Source: Pseudomonas songnenensis | Lineage (GTDB): Bacteria; Pseudomonadota; Gammaproteobacteria; Pseudomonadales; Pseudomonadaceae | DNA length: 64,000 nt | Assembly: GCF_003696315.1 (NCBI RefSeq) | Contig: NZ_RFFN01000003.1 | Location: 715,548 to 779,547, forward strand | Direction of reading: 5' to 3' | Shown: positions 8,779 through 17,653 of the stretch, piece after piece | How positions within the stretch are numbered: the stretch's first letter is position 1 | Layout: each line of letters begins with the position of its first letter | The notes under the pieces: generated by a model | Databases searched by the model: none | The model's input: the letters and a program-made list of their open reading frames with translations, nothing else | What the model was told of the DNA's origin: nothing | Program-made: the position numbers and the translations under genes

Positions 8779-9153
8779 TCAGTCGCGAGGCCGGCGCCAA
8801 TCGTCCAGCTGGATCACCCGACCCGGCTCGTCGGCGGGCTGGAACGGATGCGCGGCCAGCTCGATCCGACCGACCTGGGCGCCGAACATGACGATGGTGC
8901 CCGGATGGCGCTGCTCACCGGTCACGGTGAACTCGAAACCGTAGATTCGCGCCAGCCGGCGCTGGCCACGCGCGTCCGGCAACAGGGTCAGCTTGCGAAA
9001 GGCGACATTGCCGTCGAGCAACTCGACATCGAGCTTCTTGCAATGCCGCCGCACGGCCTGCAGCGCCCGCTCGCGAATGCCATGGGAATGCCACAGCCAG
9101 GCGCCGGCGGCGGCCAGCAACATGAACAGGAACAGATTGCTCAGAGTCAGCAT
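8779..9153 (-). CDS. DUF3301 family membrane-anchored protein
   Basis: This protein of about 124 aa has one N-terminal membrane segment (LTLSNLFLFMLLAAAGAWLW) and a soluble basic domain with the DUF3301 pattern (GIRERALQAVRRHCKKLDVE and later RRLARIYGFEFTVTG). The family is unstudied but common in gammaproteobacteria. A GTG start ten codons upstream (9183) is an alternative; neither has a strong Shine-Dalgarno. It is convergent with the CobW gene. Confidence 0.75.
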   Translation of the reverse strand: MLTLSNLFLFMLLAAAGAWLWHSHGIRERALQAVRRHCKKLDVELLDGNVAFRKLTLLPDARGQRRLARIYGFEFTVTGEQRHPGTIVMFGAQVGRIELAAHPFQPADEPGRVIQLDDWRRPRD

Positions 9154-9235
9154 GGAGTTTCGGAAAGTAACCGGCGGGCGCACAGCTTAGCAGGCCGCGG
9201 CCCCGCTGCCGTGTCGATGCAGGCGCCCATCCGCC

Positions 9236-9643
9236 TCAGCTTTCCAGCCAGACGTCGCGTGCCCAGTGCCATACCGTTTCCCAGGTTTCCTCGGTCAGCT
9301 CGGCCTCGTCGCCGTCCCACAGCGTGACTTCGCCGTCCAGGTCGACCACGTAGTAGTCGCGCCCATCCTGGCAGATCGGGATCAGGTCGCGCGGCACGCC
9401 CGCATCCCAGGCGTTGGCAGCAACTTCCGGCAAGTAGGTATGCGATTGCGGGTCGGTGGCGGTGACCGGTTCCAGGTGCCCGTAGATGACATCGCTGACC
9501 TGCAGCAGGAACTCGCGCAGGCCGAACGGCAGGTTGATCAGCAGCTGCTCCTCGATTTCCACCAGCAGATCATCGTCCGGCAACTCCAGCGGTACCGGCA
9601 CCGGCTCGTTGAGTTCGCGCAGCTGTTCGATGACTTCTTCCAC
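9236..9643 (-). CDS. SMI1/KNR4 (SUKH) family protein
   Basis: This 135-aa acidic protein resembles the SUKH superfamily: an early helix (VIEQLRELNEPVPVPLELPD), the core LEVEI-like segment (LLVEIEEQLLINLPFGLREF) and the later DYYVVDLDGEVTLWDGD. SUKH proteins are often immunity factors against secreted nuclease toxins, but single chromosomal copies like this one may do other work. The GTG at 9643 is preferred because AGGAGG ends five bases upstream. No toxin gene is adjacent. It is divergent from the bacteriophytochrome gene. Confidence 0.7.
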   Translation of the reverse strand: MEEVIEQLRELNEPVPVPLELPDDDLLVEIEEQLLINLPFGLREFLLQVSDVIYGHLEPVTATDPQSHTYLPEVAANAWDAGVPRDLIPICQDGRDYYVVDLDGEVTLWDGDEAELTEETWETVWHWARDVWLES

Positions 9644-9871
9644 ATCCACCTCCTGTCGTATGCCCCCGGGCAAGGCCCCGTTTATACAGTCCGCCGGATT
9701 GGCGAGCCAGTTCTGTCGCGTTAAAGTGCAGGGCCAAGCGAAACACTCGGTTAAGACTTTCCCTGCAACCCCCACGATCAACCTGCACAATCGCAGACGT
9801 TAGGTAGCAACTCGCATTGGTGCCTGCCCGCCACCTCCGGTCCGTACCGGGCCTGAACAAGGACACACACA

Positions 9872-12142
9872 ATGGCCACTACCGAAGCCCAGGACTTGCT
9901 CTCGGCGATCGACCGATGCGCCGATGAACCCATCCATATACCCGGCAGCATCCAGCCTCACGGGTTTCTGCTGGTGGTCAGCGAGCCGGAACTGCGCGTG
10001 CAGCAGGCCAGCGAGAACGTCCAGCAATGGCTTGGCGTCGACGCGCAATCACTGCTCGGTCAACCGCTATCGAACCTGCTGCCGACGGCACGCCTCGAAG
10101 CGGGCCTGGCAGGACTGACCGAGGATGACCACAACCCGTTCCACCTGAGCGATGTGAACATTCGTCTCGAAGGCGCGGGCGAGCAGACTTTCGCCTTGCT
10201 GGGCCACCGCCACGGCGGCCGGCTGATCCTCGAGTTCGAACGTGCCGACAACGCGCACCAGGCCTACGACGCCTTGTACCCGCTGATGCGCACCTTCGTC
10301 GTTAAGCTGCAGGAAACGCGCGAGCTCGACGCGCTCTGCCAACTGGCGGTTCGAGAGGTCAAGCGCATCACCGGCTTTGGCAGGGTCAAGGCCTATCGCT
10401 TCGATGCAGAAGACAACGGCCTGGTGCTGGCAGAGGTCGCCGATCCCGGCTATCCGAGCTACCTGGGACTGTGCTTTCCGGCCGCCGACATCCCGCAACA
10501 GGCACGCCGGCTGTATCGCGAGAACCTGATCCGCGTGATTCAGGATGCCAACTACACGCCCTCCCCCGTGGTGCCTGCGCTGAATCCGGATTCCGGCACG
10601 CCGCTGGACCTGAGCTTCGCCGCTTTACGCAGCGTCTCCCCGGTGCACCTGCAGTACATGCGCAACATGGGCACACTGGCGTCGATGTCGATCTCCATCG
10701 TCATTCGCGACCGGCTGTGGGGCCTGATCTCCTGCCATGATGCCGAACCCCGCGCGGTCAGCTACCAGACCCGCACCGCCTGCGAGCTGCTCGGCCGCAT
10801 CCTCTCGCTGCAGATCGAAGCACGGGAAACGGAAACCCTCACTCAGCGCAAACTGGAGCTACGCCACCAGATCGTGCATCTGCTGTCGGCCATGGCCGAC
10901 CGTGACAGCGTGGTTGAGGGCTTCCGCCACCTGCCGGACGTCGTACTGGGTTTCGCCGCAGCCGACGGCGCGGCGATCATTTCCGCGGACAAATGCGAAA
11001 CCGTCGGCAATACACCCGACCACCAGCAGATCCTGCGGTTGACCGAATGGCTGGGCGAGCGACGCGACCAGCTGATCTTCCATAGCGACTGCATCAGCCG
11101 GGACATTCCCGACATGCCGGAGCTGGCCGAACACTGCGCCGGCGTCATGGCGATCTCCATCTCGCGGCTGCACGCGCATTACCTCATCTGGTTCCGCCAG
11201 GAGCAGATCAAGACGGTCAATTGGGCTGGCGAGCCGGAAAAACAGATCGACCGCCAGAGCGGTGCACTCAGCCCGCGGCACAGCTTCGCGCGCTGGCAGG
11301 AAACCTTGCGCGGCTATGCGCAGCCCTGGGACCCGGTGGTCATCGAAGGGGCGCTGGAACTGCGCAACGCGGTGCTTGGCATCGTATTGCGCAAGGCTGA
11401 GGAGATGGCCCAACTGGCCGGCGAACTGCGCGCCAGCAACAAGGAGCTGGAAGCCTTTTCCTACAGTGTTTCCCACGATCTGCGCGCGCCTTTACGGCAT
11501 ATCGCCGGCTACACGGAACTACTCAGCGAGATGGAGAGCAAGCAGCTGAGCGAACGCGGTATGCGCTTTCTCGACAACATTGCCGACGCCGCGCGCTTTG
11601 CCGGCACCCTGGTGGACAACCTGCTGAGCTTTTCGCAGATGGGTCGCGCGGCGCTGCGCCTGTCGGATGTGGATCTGGGAGCGCTGGTCGCCTCGATTCG
11701 CGAGGAGCTGGCCCCTGACTGCGAGGGCCGTCAGATCCAATGGCACCTGTTGCCGATGCCGATCGTCGTGGCTGATGCGGCCTTCATCCACATGGTGTTG
11801 CGCAACCTCATCGATAACGCGGTCAAGTACAGCCGTACTCGCGAGGTAGCCGTGATCGAAGTGGGGGCTGAACAGCGTTCCGGTGAAGTCGTGGTCTACG
11901 TGCGCGACAACGGCGTCGGCTTCGACATGCAGTACGCCGGCAAGCTGTTCGGCGTATTCCAGCGACTGCACCGCATGGAGGAATTCGAGGGCACCGGCAT
12001 CGGTCTGGCCAGCGTACGCCGGATCATCGAGCGCCACGATGGCCAGGTCTGGGCCGAAGGCCAGCTGGACAAGGGCGCCACCTTTTATTTTTCTCTACCC
12101 AAACTGACTTATACGTCCTCCCTCCTGGACCGAGACATCTGA
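9872..12142 (+). CDS. bphP: Bacteriophytochrome histidine kinase
   Basis: This 756-aa red/far-red photoreceptor kinase binds biliverdin. Domains in order: PAS (about 10-115) with the biliverdin-attaching Cys16 in IDRCADEPIHIPGS, GAF (about 135-320) with the PAADIP version of the chromophore motif and SPVHLQYMRNMG, PHY (about 320-515), then a HisKA domain with phosphorylated His535 in SYSVSHDLRAPLRHI and an ATPase domain (about 630-745, GTGIGLASVRRII). There is no receiver domain; the next gene supplies one. Stop and next start overlap as TGATG. Biliverdin would come from the heme oxygenase at the end of the operon. Confidence 0.95.
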   Translation: MATTEAQDLLSAIDRCADEPIHIPGSIQPHGFLLVVSEPELRVQQASENVQQWLGVDAQSLLGQPLSNLLPTARLEAGLAGLTEDDHNPFHLSDVNIRLEGAGEQTFALLGHRHGGRLILEFERADNAHQAYDALYPLMRTFVVKLQETRELDALCQLAVREVKRITGFGRVKAYRFDAEDNGLVLAEVADPGYPSYLGLCFPAADIPQQARRLYRENLIRVIQDANYTPSPVVPALNPDSGTPLDLSFAALRSVSPVHLQYMRNMGTLASMSISIVIRDRLWGLISCHDAEPRAVSYQTRTACELLGRILSLQIEARETETLTQRKLELRHQIVHLLSAMADRDSVVEGFRHLPDVVLGFAAADGAAIISADKCETVGNTPDHQQILRLTEWLGERRDQLIFHSDCISRDIPDMPELAEHCAGVMAISISRLHAHYLIWFRQEQIKTVNWAGEPEKQIDRQSGALSPRHSFARWQETLRGYAQPWDPVVIEGALELRNAVLGIVLRKAEEMAQLAGELRASNKELEAFSYSVSHDLRAPLRHIAGYTELLSEMESKQLSERGMRFLDNIADAARFAGTLVDNLLSFSQMGRAALRLSDVDLGALVASIREELAPDCEGRQIQWHLLPMPIVVADAAFIHMVLRNLIDNAVKYSRTREVAVIEVGAEQRSGEVVVYVRDNGVGFDMQYAGKLFGVFQRLHRMEEFEGTGIGLASVRRIIERHDGQVWAEGQLDKGATFYFSLPKLTYTSSLLDRDI

Positions 12143-12615
12143 TGCTGAAACCGATACTGCTGGTAGAAGACAACCCCCACGACCTGGAACTCACGCTGAT
12201 CGCGCTGGAGCGCAGCCAGCTGGCCAACGAAGTGGTGATCATGCGTGACGGCGCCGAGGCGCTGAACTACCTGCAGCGCACCGGCGCCTACGCCGAGCGA
12301 GCTGATGGCAACCCTGCCGTGCTGTTGCTGGACCTCAAACTGCCAAAGGTCGACGGCCTGGAAGTGCTCAAGACCGTGCGCGAGACCGCCGAGCTGCGCA
12401 GCATTCCCGTGGTCATGCTGACTTCCTCGCGCGAAGAGCCCGATCTGATGAAAGCCTATGAACTCGGGGTGAACGCTTACGTGGTCAAACCGGTCGAATT
12501 CAAGGATTTTGTCGCCGCAATCTCCGATCTCGGTATTTTCTGGGCAGTACTCAACGAGCCGCCACCCGGTTCCCTGCGGCTCAAGCGTGTACGCAACAAA
12601 GAAGAAAAGAACTGA
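12142..12615 (+). CDS. Single-domain response regulator (Rcp1-like)
   Basis: This 157-aa CheY-like receiver has the acidic pocket (EDN at 9-11), phospho-acceptor Asp64 (LLLDLKLPKVDG), the Thr/Ser of MLTSS and Lys of VVKPVEF. It resembles phytochrome partner regulators such as Rcp1, which lack an output domain. Its ATG overlaps the bphP stop codon, so it is very likely the direct phosphoacceptor for the photoreceptor. Confidence 0.9.
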   Translation: MLKPILLVEDNPHDLELTLIALERSQLANEVVIMRDGAEALNYLQRTGAYAERADGNPAVLLLDLKLPKVDGLEVLKTVRETAELRSIPVVMLTSSREEPDLMKAYELGVNAYVVKPVEFKDFVAAISDLGIFWAVLNEPPPGSLRLKRVRNKEEKN

Positions 12616-12682
12616 ACGAGCCTCTGCCCGCCAATGCCTGGCGGGCCGTCACGACGACTCCTGCATCCTCGACAGGATAGAT

Positions 12683-15088
12683 ATGCCAGCGTCAAAGAAC
12701 ATCAGCGTCCTGTTCATCGAGGACAGCCCGCACGACGCCGAACTGGCCCAACTGGCCCTGGAGCGCAGTGGTTACACGTTGCACACCGAGCTGGTCTATA
12801 GCCACGCAGGGGTCGTGGAAGCGCTGCAGCGGCGATCGTTCGATCTGATCCTGGCGGACTTCATCCTGCCCGGTTTCTCCGGTAGCCAGGCGTTGCAGGA
12901 AGCACAGCGGCTGGCGCCGCAGACGCCCTTCATCTTTCTCTCCGGCGTGTTCGGCGAAGAGCACGCGGTCAACATGATGCGCTCCGGCGCCGTCGACTAT
13001 GTGCTCAAGCAGAAACTCGGCTTCCTGCCCAAGGCCGTCGAGCGGGCGTTGGCGGAGGTCAACGAACGCCGTCGCCGGCTACAGGCCGAGCAGGCGCTGC
13101 GAGAAGTTGAAGTGCGCGCGCGCCTGGCCATCGACGCGGCGCGCCTGGGCATGTGGGACTACGAGCCGCAGAGCGGCACGCTGATCTGGGACCAGCGCTG
13201 TCGGGCCATGCTAGGAGTCGATGCACAGGCCCCGGTCGATATGCCGCTGTTCGAGCGTCTTTGCCACCCGGACGATCGCGAACGGATACGTGAACAGGTC
13301 AATCGTGCCATCTCCGGTGAAGACGCCGGCGAGTTCTGTACCACCTACCGCGTGCTTTTCGAAGACGGCAGCCTGCGCTGGATGGAAACCCGTGGCCAGG
13401 CCTTCATCGAAGGCGGCCAATGTTCGCGCTTCGTCGGCGTGGTGATGGACATCACCGAGCAACAACTGGCGACGCAGACCCTCAAGCAGCAGAACGAAAC
13501 CCTTGGCGAGCGGGTGCAGCAACGCACGCGCGAACGCGACCGTACCTGGGAGCTGTCACGCGACCTGCTGGCCGTCACCGATCTCGACATGATGCCCGTT
13601 GCGCTCAACCCCATGTGGGAGCTGGCCTTCGACTTCCCCCTCGAGCAGTTGATGCAGCACGCGCTGACCTGGCTGGTGCACCCGGACGATCTGCAAGCGA
13701 CGCTGGAAGAAAACATGCGCGTCGGCCGTGGCAAGGTCACCAATCGCTTCGTCAACCGCATGCGCCATCGCGATGGCAGCTATCGCTGGCTGTCCTGGTC
13801 GTCAGTGGCCGATGGCGGTCGTATCTATTCCGCAGCGCGGGACATCACCAGTGAAATCGCCGCAGTCGACAAACTGGCCGAAGCCAACCGCGAGCTGCGC
13901 GCGCAGATCCAGGAGCGCGAACGGGTCGAAGCCACCCTGCAGCAGATGCAGCGCCTGGAAGCGGTGGGCCAGCTGACTGCCGGGGTCGCCCACGATTTCA
14001 ACAACCTGCTCACCGTGATTCTCACCAGCGCCAGCTTTCTGCAGAACGACCTGGAGCAAGGCGCGCCGGCCGAGCGCAGCCTGCGGCGGCTGCAATACAT
14101 CCGCGAATCCGGCGAACGTGGCGCGACGCTGACCAGCCAGTTGCTCGCCTTCGCCCGCCGTCAGCAGCTGGCGCCAACTGCGATCGATCTCAACGACACC
14201 CTGGTCGGCCTGCTCAGCCTGCTGAAAAGCACCCTGGGCGGCAGCGTCAGCATCGAAACCGACACCCAGGCCAATATCTGGCATGCGCTGGTGGACCCAA
14301 CACAGATCGAGATGATCATCCTCAACCTGGCGATCAATGCCCGCGACGCCATGGGCGACAGCGGTCGACTGACCCTGGGCACGCGCAACGTGCTGATCAC
14401 CGAACCGGCGCTGCGCGCCGAGGACCCAGGCCCTGGGGAGTATGTCGTCCTTTCGGTCACCGATACCGGCACCGGCATGAGCGAAGAGGTGCTGAGCAAG
14501 GCGTTCGAGCCCTTCTTCACCACCAAGGAAGTCGGCAAGGGCTCGGGGCTGGGCCTGGCCCAGGTATTCGGTTTCGCCAAGCAATCCGGCGGTGGCGCAC
14601 GCATCGAAAGCCGTCCGGGCGCCGGGACCACGGTAAAGGTATTCCTGCCGCGTACCGAGCCTCCGGAAGCATCGGAGCCGGCCGCTGCCCTGAGCGCCGG
14701 CAGTCAGGAAGACAACAGCCAGCACCGCATCCTGCTGGTCGATGACGATCAAACCGTGCGCGAGGTGACCGCACAGATGCTGCAGAACCTGGGCTTCGCA
14801 GTCATCGAAGCGGAGAGCGGCGAGCTGGCCTTGCAGCTGCTCGGAGAAGGCATGGGAGTGGACCTGCTGCTGGCGGACTTCGCCATGCCCGGAATGAATG
14901 GCGGCGAGCTGGCACGGGCGGTACGGGTGCGTCAGCCCGAGCTGCCGGTGATATTCGTGACGGGCTATGCCGAGCTGTGCGAATTGGGCCTGGTCGGTTA
15001 CTCGATCATCCAGAAGCCGTTTCGTGAAGACCAGCTGGCCAACAAGATTCACCTCGCCTTGCGCGAAGGCAGCCTGACCGATGGCTGA
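12683..15088 (+). CDS. Hybrid histidine kinase, REC-PAS-PAS-HK-REC
   Basis: This 801-aa soluble hybrid kinase has no membrane segment. A receiver (about 5-125, Asp59 in LILADFILPG) is followed by two PAS domains (about 145-265 and 285-400), a dimerisation domain with His437 in GVAHDFNNLL, an ATPase domain (GSGLGLAQVFGFAKQSGGG) and a C-terminal receiver (Asp732 in LLLADFAMPGMNG). The frame is open upstream to 12509, but the ATG at 12683 follows the previous gene by 67 bp and begins the receiver fold correctly. It probably integrates the light signal; its 3' end overlaps the heme oxygenase gene by 8 bp. Confidence 0.92.
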   Translation: MPASKNISVLFIEDSPHDAELAQLALERSGYTLHTELVYSHAGVVEALQRRSFDLILADFILPGFSGSQALQEAQRLAPQTPFIFLSGVFGEEHAVNMMRSGAVDYVLKQKLGFLPKAVERALAEVNERRRRLQAEQALREVEVRARLAIDAARLGMWDYEPQSGTLIWDQRCRAMLGVDAQAPVDMPLFERLCHPDDRERIREQVNRAISGEDAGEFCTTYRVLFEDGSLRWMETRGQAFIEGGQCSRFVGVVMDITEQQLATQTLKQQNETLGERVQQRTRERDRTWELSRDLLAVTDLDMMPVALNPMWELAFDFPLEQLMQHALTWLVHPDDLQATLEENMRVGRGKVTNRFVNRMRHRDGSYRWLSWSSVADGGRIYSAARDITSEIAAVDKLAEANRELRAQIQERERVEATLQQMQRLEAVGQLTAGVAHDFNNLLTVILTSASFLQNDLEQGAPAERSLRRLQYIRESGERGATLTSQLLAFARRQQLAPTAIDLNDTLVGLLSLLKSTLGGSVSIETDTQANIWHALVDPTQIEMIILNLAINARDAMGDSGRLTLGTRNVLITEPALRAEDPGPGEYVVLSVTDTGTGMSEEVLSKAFEPFFTTKEVGKGSGLGLAQVFGFAKQSGGGARIESRPGAGTTVKVFLPRTEPPEASEPAAALSAGSQEDNSQHRILLVDDDQTVREVTAQMLQNLGFAVIEAESGELALQLLGEGMGVDLLLADFAMPGMNGGELARAVRVRQPELPVIFVTGYAELCELGLVGYSIIQKPFREDQLANKIHLALREGSLTDG

Positions 15089-15635
15089 GCTACGGACACG
15101 TCTCAGACAGGCGACGGCCGCCCTGCACGAGCAAGTCGATGCTGCCTATTCAGGCTTCGCACTGGACCAGCCGGACGACTATCGACGCTTCCTGCGTGCT
15201 CACGGCCGGGTGCTGGGTGCCACGGAAATTGCGCTGGAACGGGCCGGTGTCGCCGAGCTGCTCGACGACTGGCCGAGGCGCGCACGCCGTCACGCGCTGC
15301 TGGCCGATCTGGCTGAACTGGGCTGCCCAGCCCCCGCACCGCTGCAGACGCCGCGGATAAACGACCTGGCCAGCTGCTGGGGCGTGGCCTATGTGCTTGA
15401 AGGATCTCGCCTGGGCGGGCGTGTACTGGCCCGACGCATCCGCCAGGCCGATCCGACAGCACCGGTTCGCTACCTCGAGCATGGCGACGTCGCCAGGCTC
15501 TGGCCCGCCTTTCTCGCGCGACTGGAACAGACCGCTCCCGACTGTGCCTGGGCGCCGATGCTGGCCGCCGCCGAAGCGACTTTCGGCGTATTCACCGCCG
15601 CTGCCGCAATCGAGCGGAACTACGATTACAGCTGA
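15081..15635 (+). CDS. bphO: Biliverdin-producing heme oxygenase
   Basis: This 184-aa enzyme opens heme to biliverdin, releasing CO and iron, and supplies the chromophore for BphP. The proximal heme ligand is His16 in ATAALHEQVD, and a glycine-rich distal-helix-like segment is visible (GVAYVLEGSRLGGRVL). Length and pattern fit bacterial BphO. It overlaps the upstream kinase gene by 8 bp, so the four genes 9872-15635 form one operon, followed by a strong terminator. Confidence 0.9.
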   Translation: MAELRTRLRQATAALHEQVDAAYSGFALDQPDDYRRFLRAHGRVLGATEIALERAGVAELLDDWPRRARRHALLADLAELGCPAPAPLQTPRINDLASCWGVAYVLEGSRLGGRVLARRIRQADPTAPVRYLEHGDVARLWPAFLARLEQTAPDCAWAPMLAAAEATFGVFTAAAAIERNYDYS

Positions 15636-15639
15636 ACAG

Positions 15640-15668
15640 AAAAGGCCCCGCAGGGCCTTTTCCTTTTT
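15640..15668. terminator. Bidirectional intrinsic terminator after bphO (formerly shared with glmS)
   Basis: The stem AAAAGGCCC (15640-15648) pairs perfectly with GGGCCTTTT (15653-15661), followed by CCTTTTTT. Because A-runs and T-runs flank it on both sides, it can stop transcripts from either direction. Joining the two sides of the transposon at ACACT shows that this hairpin originally lay a few dozen bases past the glmS stop codon, so it would have served glmS as well as bphO. Confidence 0.85.
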
Positions 15669-15671
15669 TGC

Positions 15672-15676
15672 ACACT
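15672..15676. repeat. Target-site duplication, left copy (ACACT)
   Basis: ACACT immediately precedes the left transposon end TGTGGGACG. The same five bases follow the right end at 30806-30810. Five-base duplication is the Tn7 signature. Confidence 0.95.
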
Positions 15677-15813
15677 TGTGGGACGAAAATAAAGTTTCAT
15701 CCCAAACTATCGAAAAAAGAGCTGGAAATGGAAGTTTTGCCAGTTAAAGAATCATCCTTAAAGCTCAAGCACGCGCAATTCTGATGAAAAAATTGAAAAT
15801 AAAGAATCATCCT
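15677..15813. repeat. Left transposon end with three TnsB-type sites
   Basis: Three spaced copies of an AAATAAAGTNTCATCC-like motif are visible: 15685-15704, 15743-15758 and 15794-15813. The first is joined to the TGTGGG tip. Wide spacing on the left and close packing on the right is the known asymmetry of Tn7 ends, which controls insertion orientation. Confidence 0.85.
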
Positions 15814-15835
15814 AATGGGCCATGATGTAAAACCG

Positions 15836-16093
15836 CTACCGCGCCTCGAAGATTCTCCGCGCTACCGGTCCATACGTCGTGATCACCTGCTCGATGCCGT
15901 CCTGATCATCAAAACGCAACCCATCCTCGATCTCGAAAAAAGCTTTTTGCTCGGCCTCCCACTGCGCGATTTTGCTAGCGTCCGGCTGAGCCTTTTTGCT
16001 TTCGATGTAAATCCATTCAGCGCGAACAGCCATTAGGAATCCAAGAACCTCTTGCGCAGCTTCAAAGCGCGCCAAGCGTTCGGTCGTAGTCAT
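15836..16093 (-). CDS. Small hypothetical protein at the left transposon end
   Basis: I do not recognise this 85-aa protein. It starts MTTTERLARFEAAQEVLGFL, is rich in Glu, Ala and Gln, is predicted mostly helical, and ends VARRIFEAR. The ATG at 16093 is supported by a strong AGGAGG eight bases upstream, so the longer open frame back to 16225 is probably not used as the main start. It is the last gene before the left end and reads in the same direction as the cargo operon, 252 bp further downstream. Accessory genes often sit in this position in Tn7-like elements. Confidence 0.55.
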   Translation of the reverse strand: MTTTERLARFEAAQEVLGFLMAVRAEWIYIESKKAQPDASKIAQWEAEQKAFFEIEDGLRFDDQDGIEQVITTYGPVARRIFEAR

Positions 16094-16126
16094 GGTCAGA
16101 CCTCCTATCAGCGCAAACGCATAGCC

Positions 16127-16194
16127 TGAGAGTTGTTCATCACGCTCCAATCCTTTCGAAATCTCAGTGTCGCGGTGAGAGTTCTTCATCACGC
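16127..16194. repeat. Pair of 19-bp direct repeats before the left-end gene
   Basis: TGAGAGTTGTTCATCACGC (16127-16145) recurs as TGAGAGTTCTTCATCACGC (16176-16194) with one mismatch, 49 bp apart start to start. Read on the minus strand the repeats lie upstream of the small gene's Shine-Dalgarno. They could be regulator binding sites or remnants of a local duplication. Confidence 0.5.
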
Positions 16195-16236
16195 CCCTAA
16201 CTTCCAGGTCAGGTGCACCACGCAAGGCCCCTTGTC

Positions 16237-16258
16237 CATTTTCGCGTCCGCGAAAATG
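16237..16258. promoter_or_regulatory. Perfect 10-bp palindrome between McrC-like gene and left-end gene
   Basis: CATTTTCGCG (16237-16246) and CGCGAAAATG (16249-16258) are exact complements separated by TC. It lies about 90 bp past the stop of the McrC-like gene and about 145 bp upstream of the small gene. The two-base gap makes it a better operator than terminator, and no T-run follows. Confidence 0.5.
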
Positions 16259-16345
16259 CTCTTGCTCACTGCATCAGCTTGATTCGAACTGCCGCAAACC
16301 CTCAAGCACACCGCCAAATCTTTGGGAAAGAACCTCGTTAATCAA

Positions 16346-17647
16346 TCACACAAAGGCTGCGGCCACCCCAGCAGCCATGTTTGCGGCAAAGACCCTGAGG
16401 GCTCCTGTCCTAGAAATTAGACGGCTCTCGATTTGAATGCCCACGATTTGCACCGCACCCACCACGGCCTTTTCAAAGACCGTGCACGTACCAATGGGCT
16501 GCTGGGCGTTACCTGGTTGTGCAGGATAGGCCAGCGCTACCAAGTTGCATCCGGTGGCCTTGGAGAAGGCTAAGGCTTCGTAGAGGTCTGCTTCACTGAT
16601 ACGAAGCTGCCCCTTCTCCACGTGTCCCTTGTACTTGGCATCCAACAGTATTCTGGGCCTTGTTCCATCAGGCTCAATCACACAGTCTGGGTACACTGAA
16701 AGCTTGCTCACAGTACCGGTGCTCATCCTGATCTTGGAGCCCAAGGGATAGCCCTGTTGCGGCACTACAGCACTGCGACCAAAGCTCAATCGCGCAGCCA
16801 CCGTTAACAGATCTTCCCACACGCGCCAGGTATTCACTAAGTAACCAGGTGCATGGGCCTGCCCCTGCTTGTAGTTAAGCCCAAGGCCTCCGAGCACATC
16901 GATAGACAGCTCATGTAGCGGCTTCCACGCTCGGTGCCGTGCAGGAATGGGGTTTCGACGATTAGCAGCTACGTTCTGAGGCGAAAGGTCTTCAATCAAA
17001 CGCACCAGCGAACTTGCAGCCGATGGGTCACTTACTTCAGGGAGTAGCTCCTTAGCCGCTGCCACGATGTCCCCGTTCCAACCGTTCTTACGATCAAAGC
17101 GAATGAGCTCTTGCTCAAAGCCATCAGGTGAAGGAAAGATGAGCTCCACCGGATCAGGATCCCCATCAATGAAGAAGTCTGCTTCACGCACCCTACGATA
17201 GCTGCGTAGTGGCCGACGTTTACGGGCCTCGTACATGCTCGTCATGGAACGAGCTACTAGCGTGGACAAGTCCCTTGGAGTACCACCTGATGCCGATAAA
17301 CGCTCGGAAGCCAAGAGCCGCCCGTGACGTGAAAGCGTGGAGAGGAAAAAGAAATCCTCGCGCCACGCAGCATCGGTGTCGTCGAGCCCCAAAAACTTGG
17401 GCGCAACTTCCAGTTCCAGTGAAGGAGCCAAGCGAATGAGGCCCGCAAAATCAATGGCACGTGTGCCCTTGGCATCCACACTGATAGGGTTGTAGTTGAG
17501 CCTCAGGCTCGACGCAGCACGGCTCCCAGCCTCCAATAAAAGGCTGTTGGCCTTCGTGCGATCCACCCCAATGGCATCAGCAATCGCACGGCTCAGGTCA
17601 ACGGGTGTGCCGTATTCAACAAGGGACAGCCGTGTTCGGGGGTTCAC
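16346..17647 (-). CDS. McrC-like PD-(D/E)XK nuclease subunit
   Basis: This 433-aa protein resembles McrC, the nuclease partner of McrB-type GTPases. An N-terminal mixed domain (about 1-160) is followed by a helical linker and the nuclease core: NTWRVWEDLL with Glu278, then YPDCVIEP with Asp321 and LLDAKYK with Asp336 and Lys338, the PD-(D/E)XK triad. It starts with GTG six bases after the McrB-like gene, so it is the last gene of the cargo operon. All catalytic residues are present, so it should be active when bound to its motor partner. It would cut DNA at or between recognised sites. Confidence 0.85.
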   Translation of the reverse strand: MNPRTRLSLVEYGTPVDLSRAIADAIGVDRTKANSLLLEAGSRAASSLRLNYNPISVDAKGTRAIDFAGLIRLAPSLELEVAPKFLGLDDTDAAWREDFFFLSTLSRHGRLLASERLSASGGTPRDLSTLVARSMTSMYEARKRRPLRSYRRVREADFFIDGDPDPVELIFPSPDGFEQELIRFDRKNGWNGDIVAAAKELLPEVSDPSAASSLVRLIEDLSPQNVAANRRNPIPARHRAWKPLHELSIDVLGGLGLNYKQGQAHAPGYLVNTWRVWEDLLTVAARLSFGRSAVVPQQGYPLGSKIRMSTGTVSKLSVYPDCVIEPDGTRPRILLDAKYKGHVEKGQLRISEADLYEALAFSKATGCNLVALAYPAQPGNAQQPIGTCTVFEKAVVGAVQIVGIQIESRLISRTGALRVFAANMAAGVAAAFV

Positions 17648-17653
17648 TACGTG

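Noticed and set aside
13802..15052. 416-aa minus-strand frame opposite the hybrid kinase
   Set aside because: Antisense shadow; the plus-strand kinase and receiver motifs are intact.
17458..17470. CACGTG-containing sequence as a further parS site
   Set aside because: Flanking bases do not match the TGTTYCACGTGRAACA consensus; the same applies to other isolated CACGTG hexamers such as those near 42572 and 53678.
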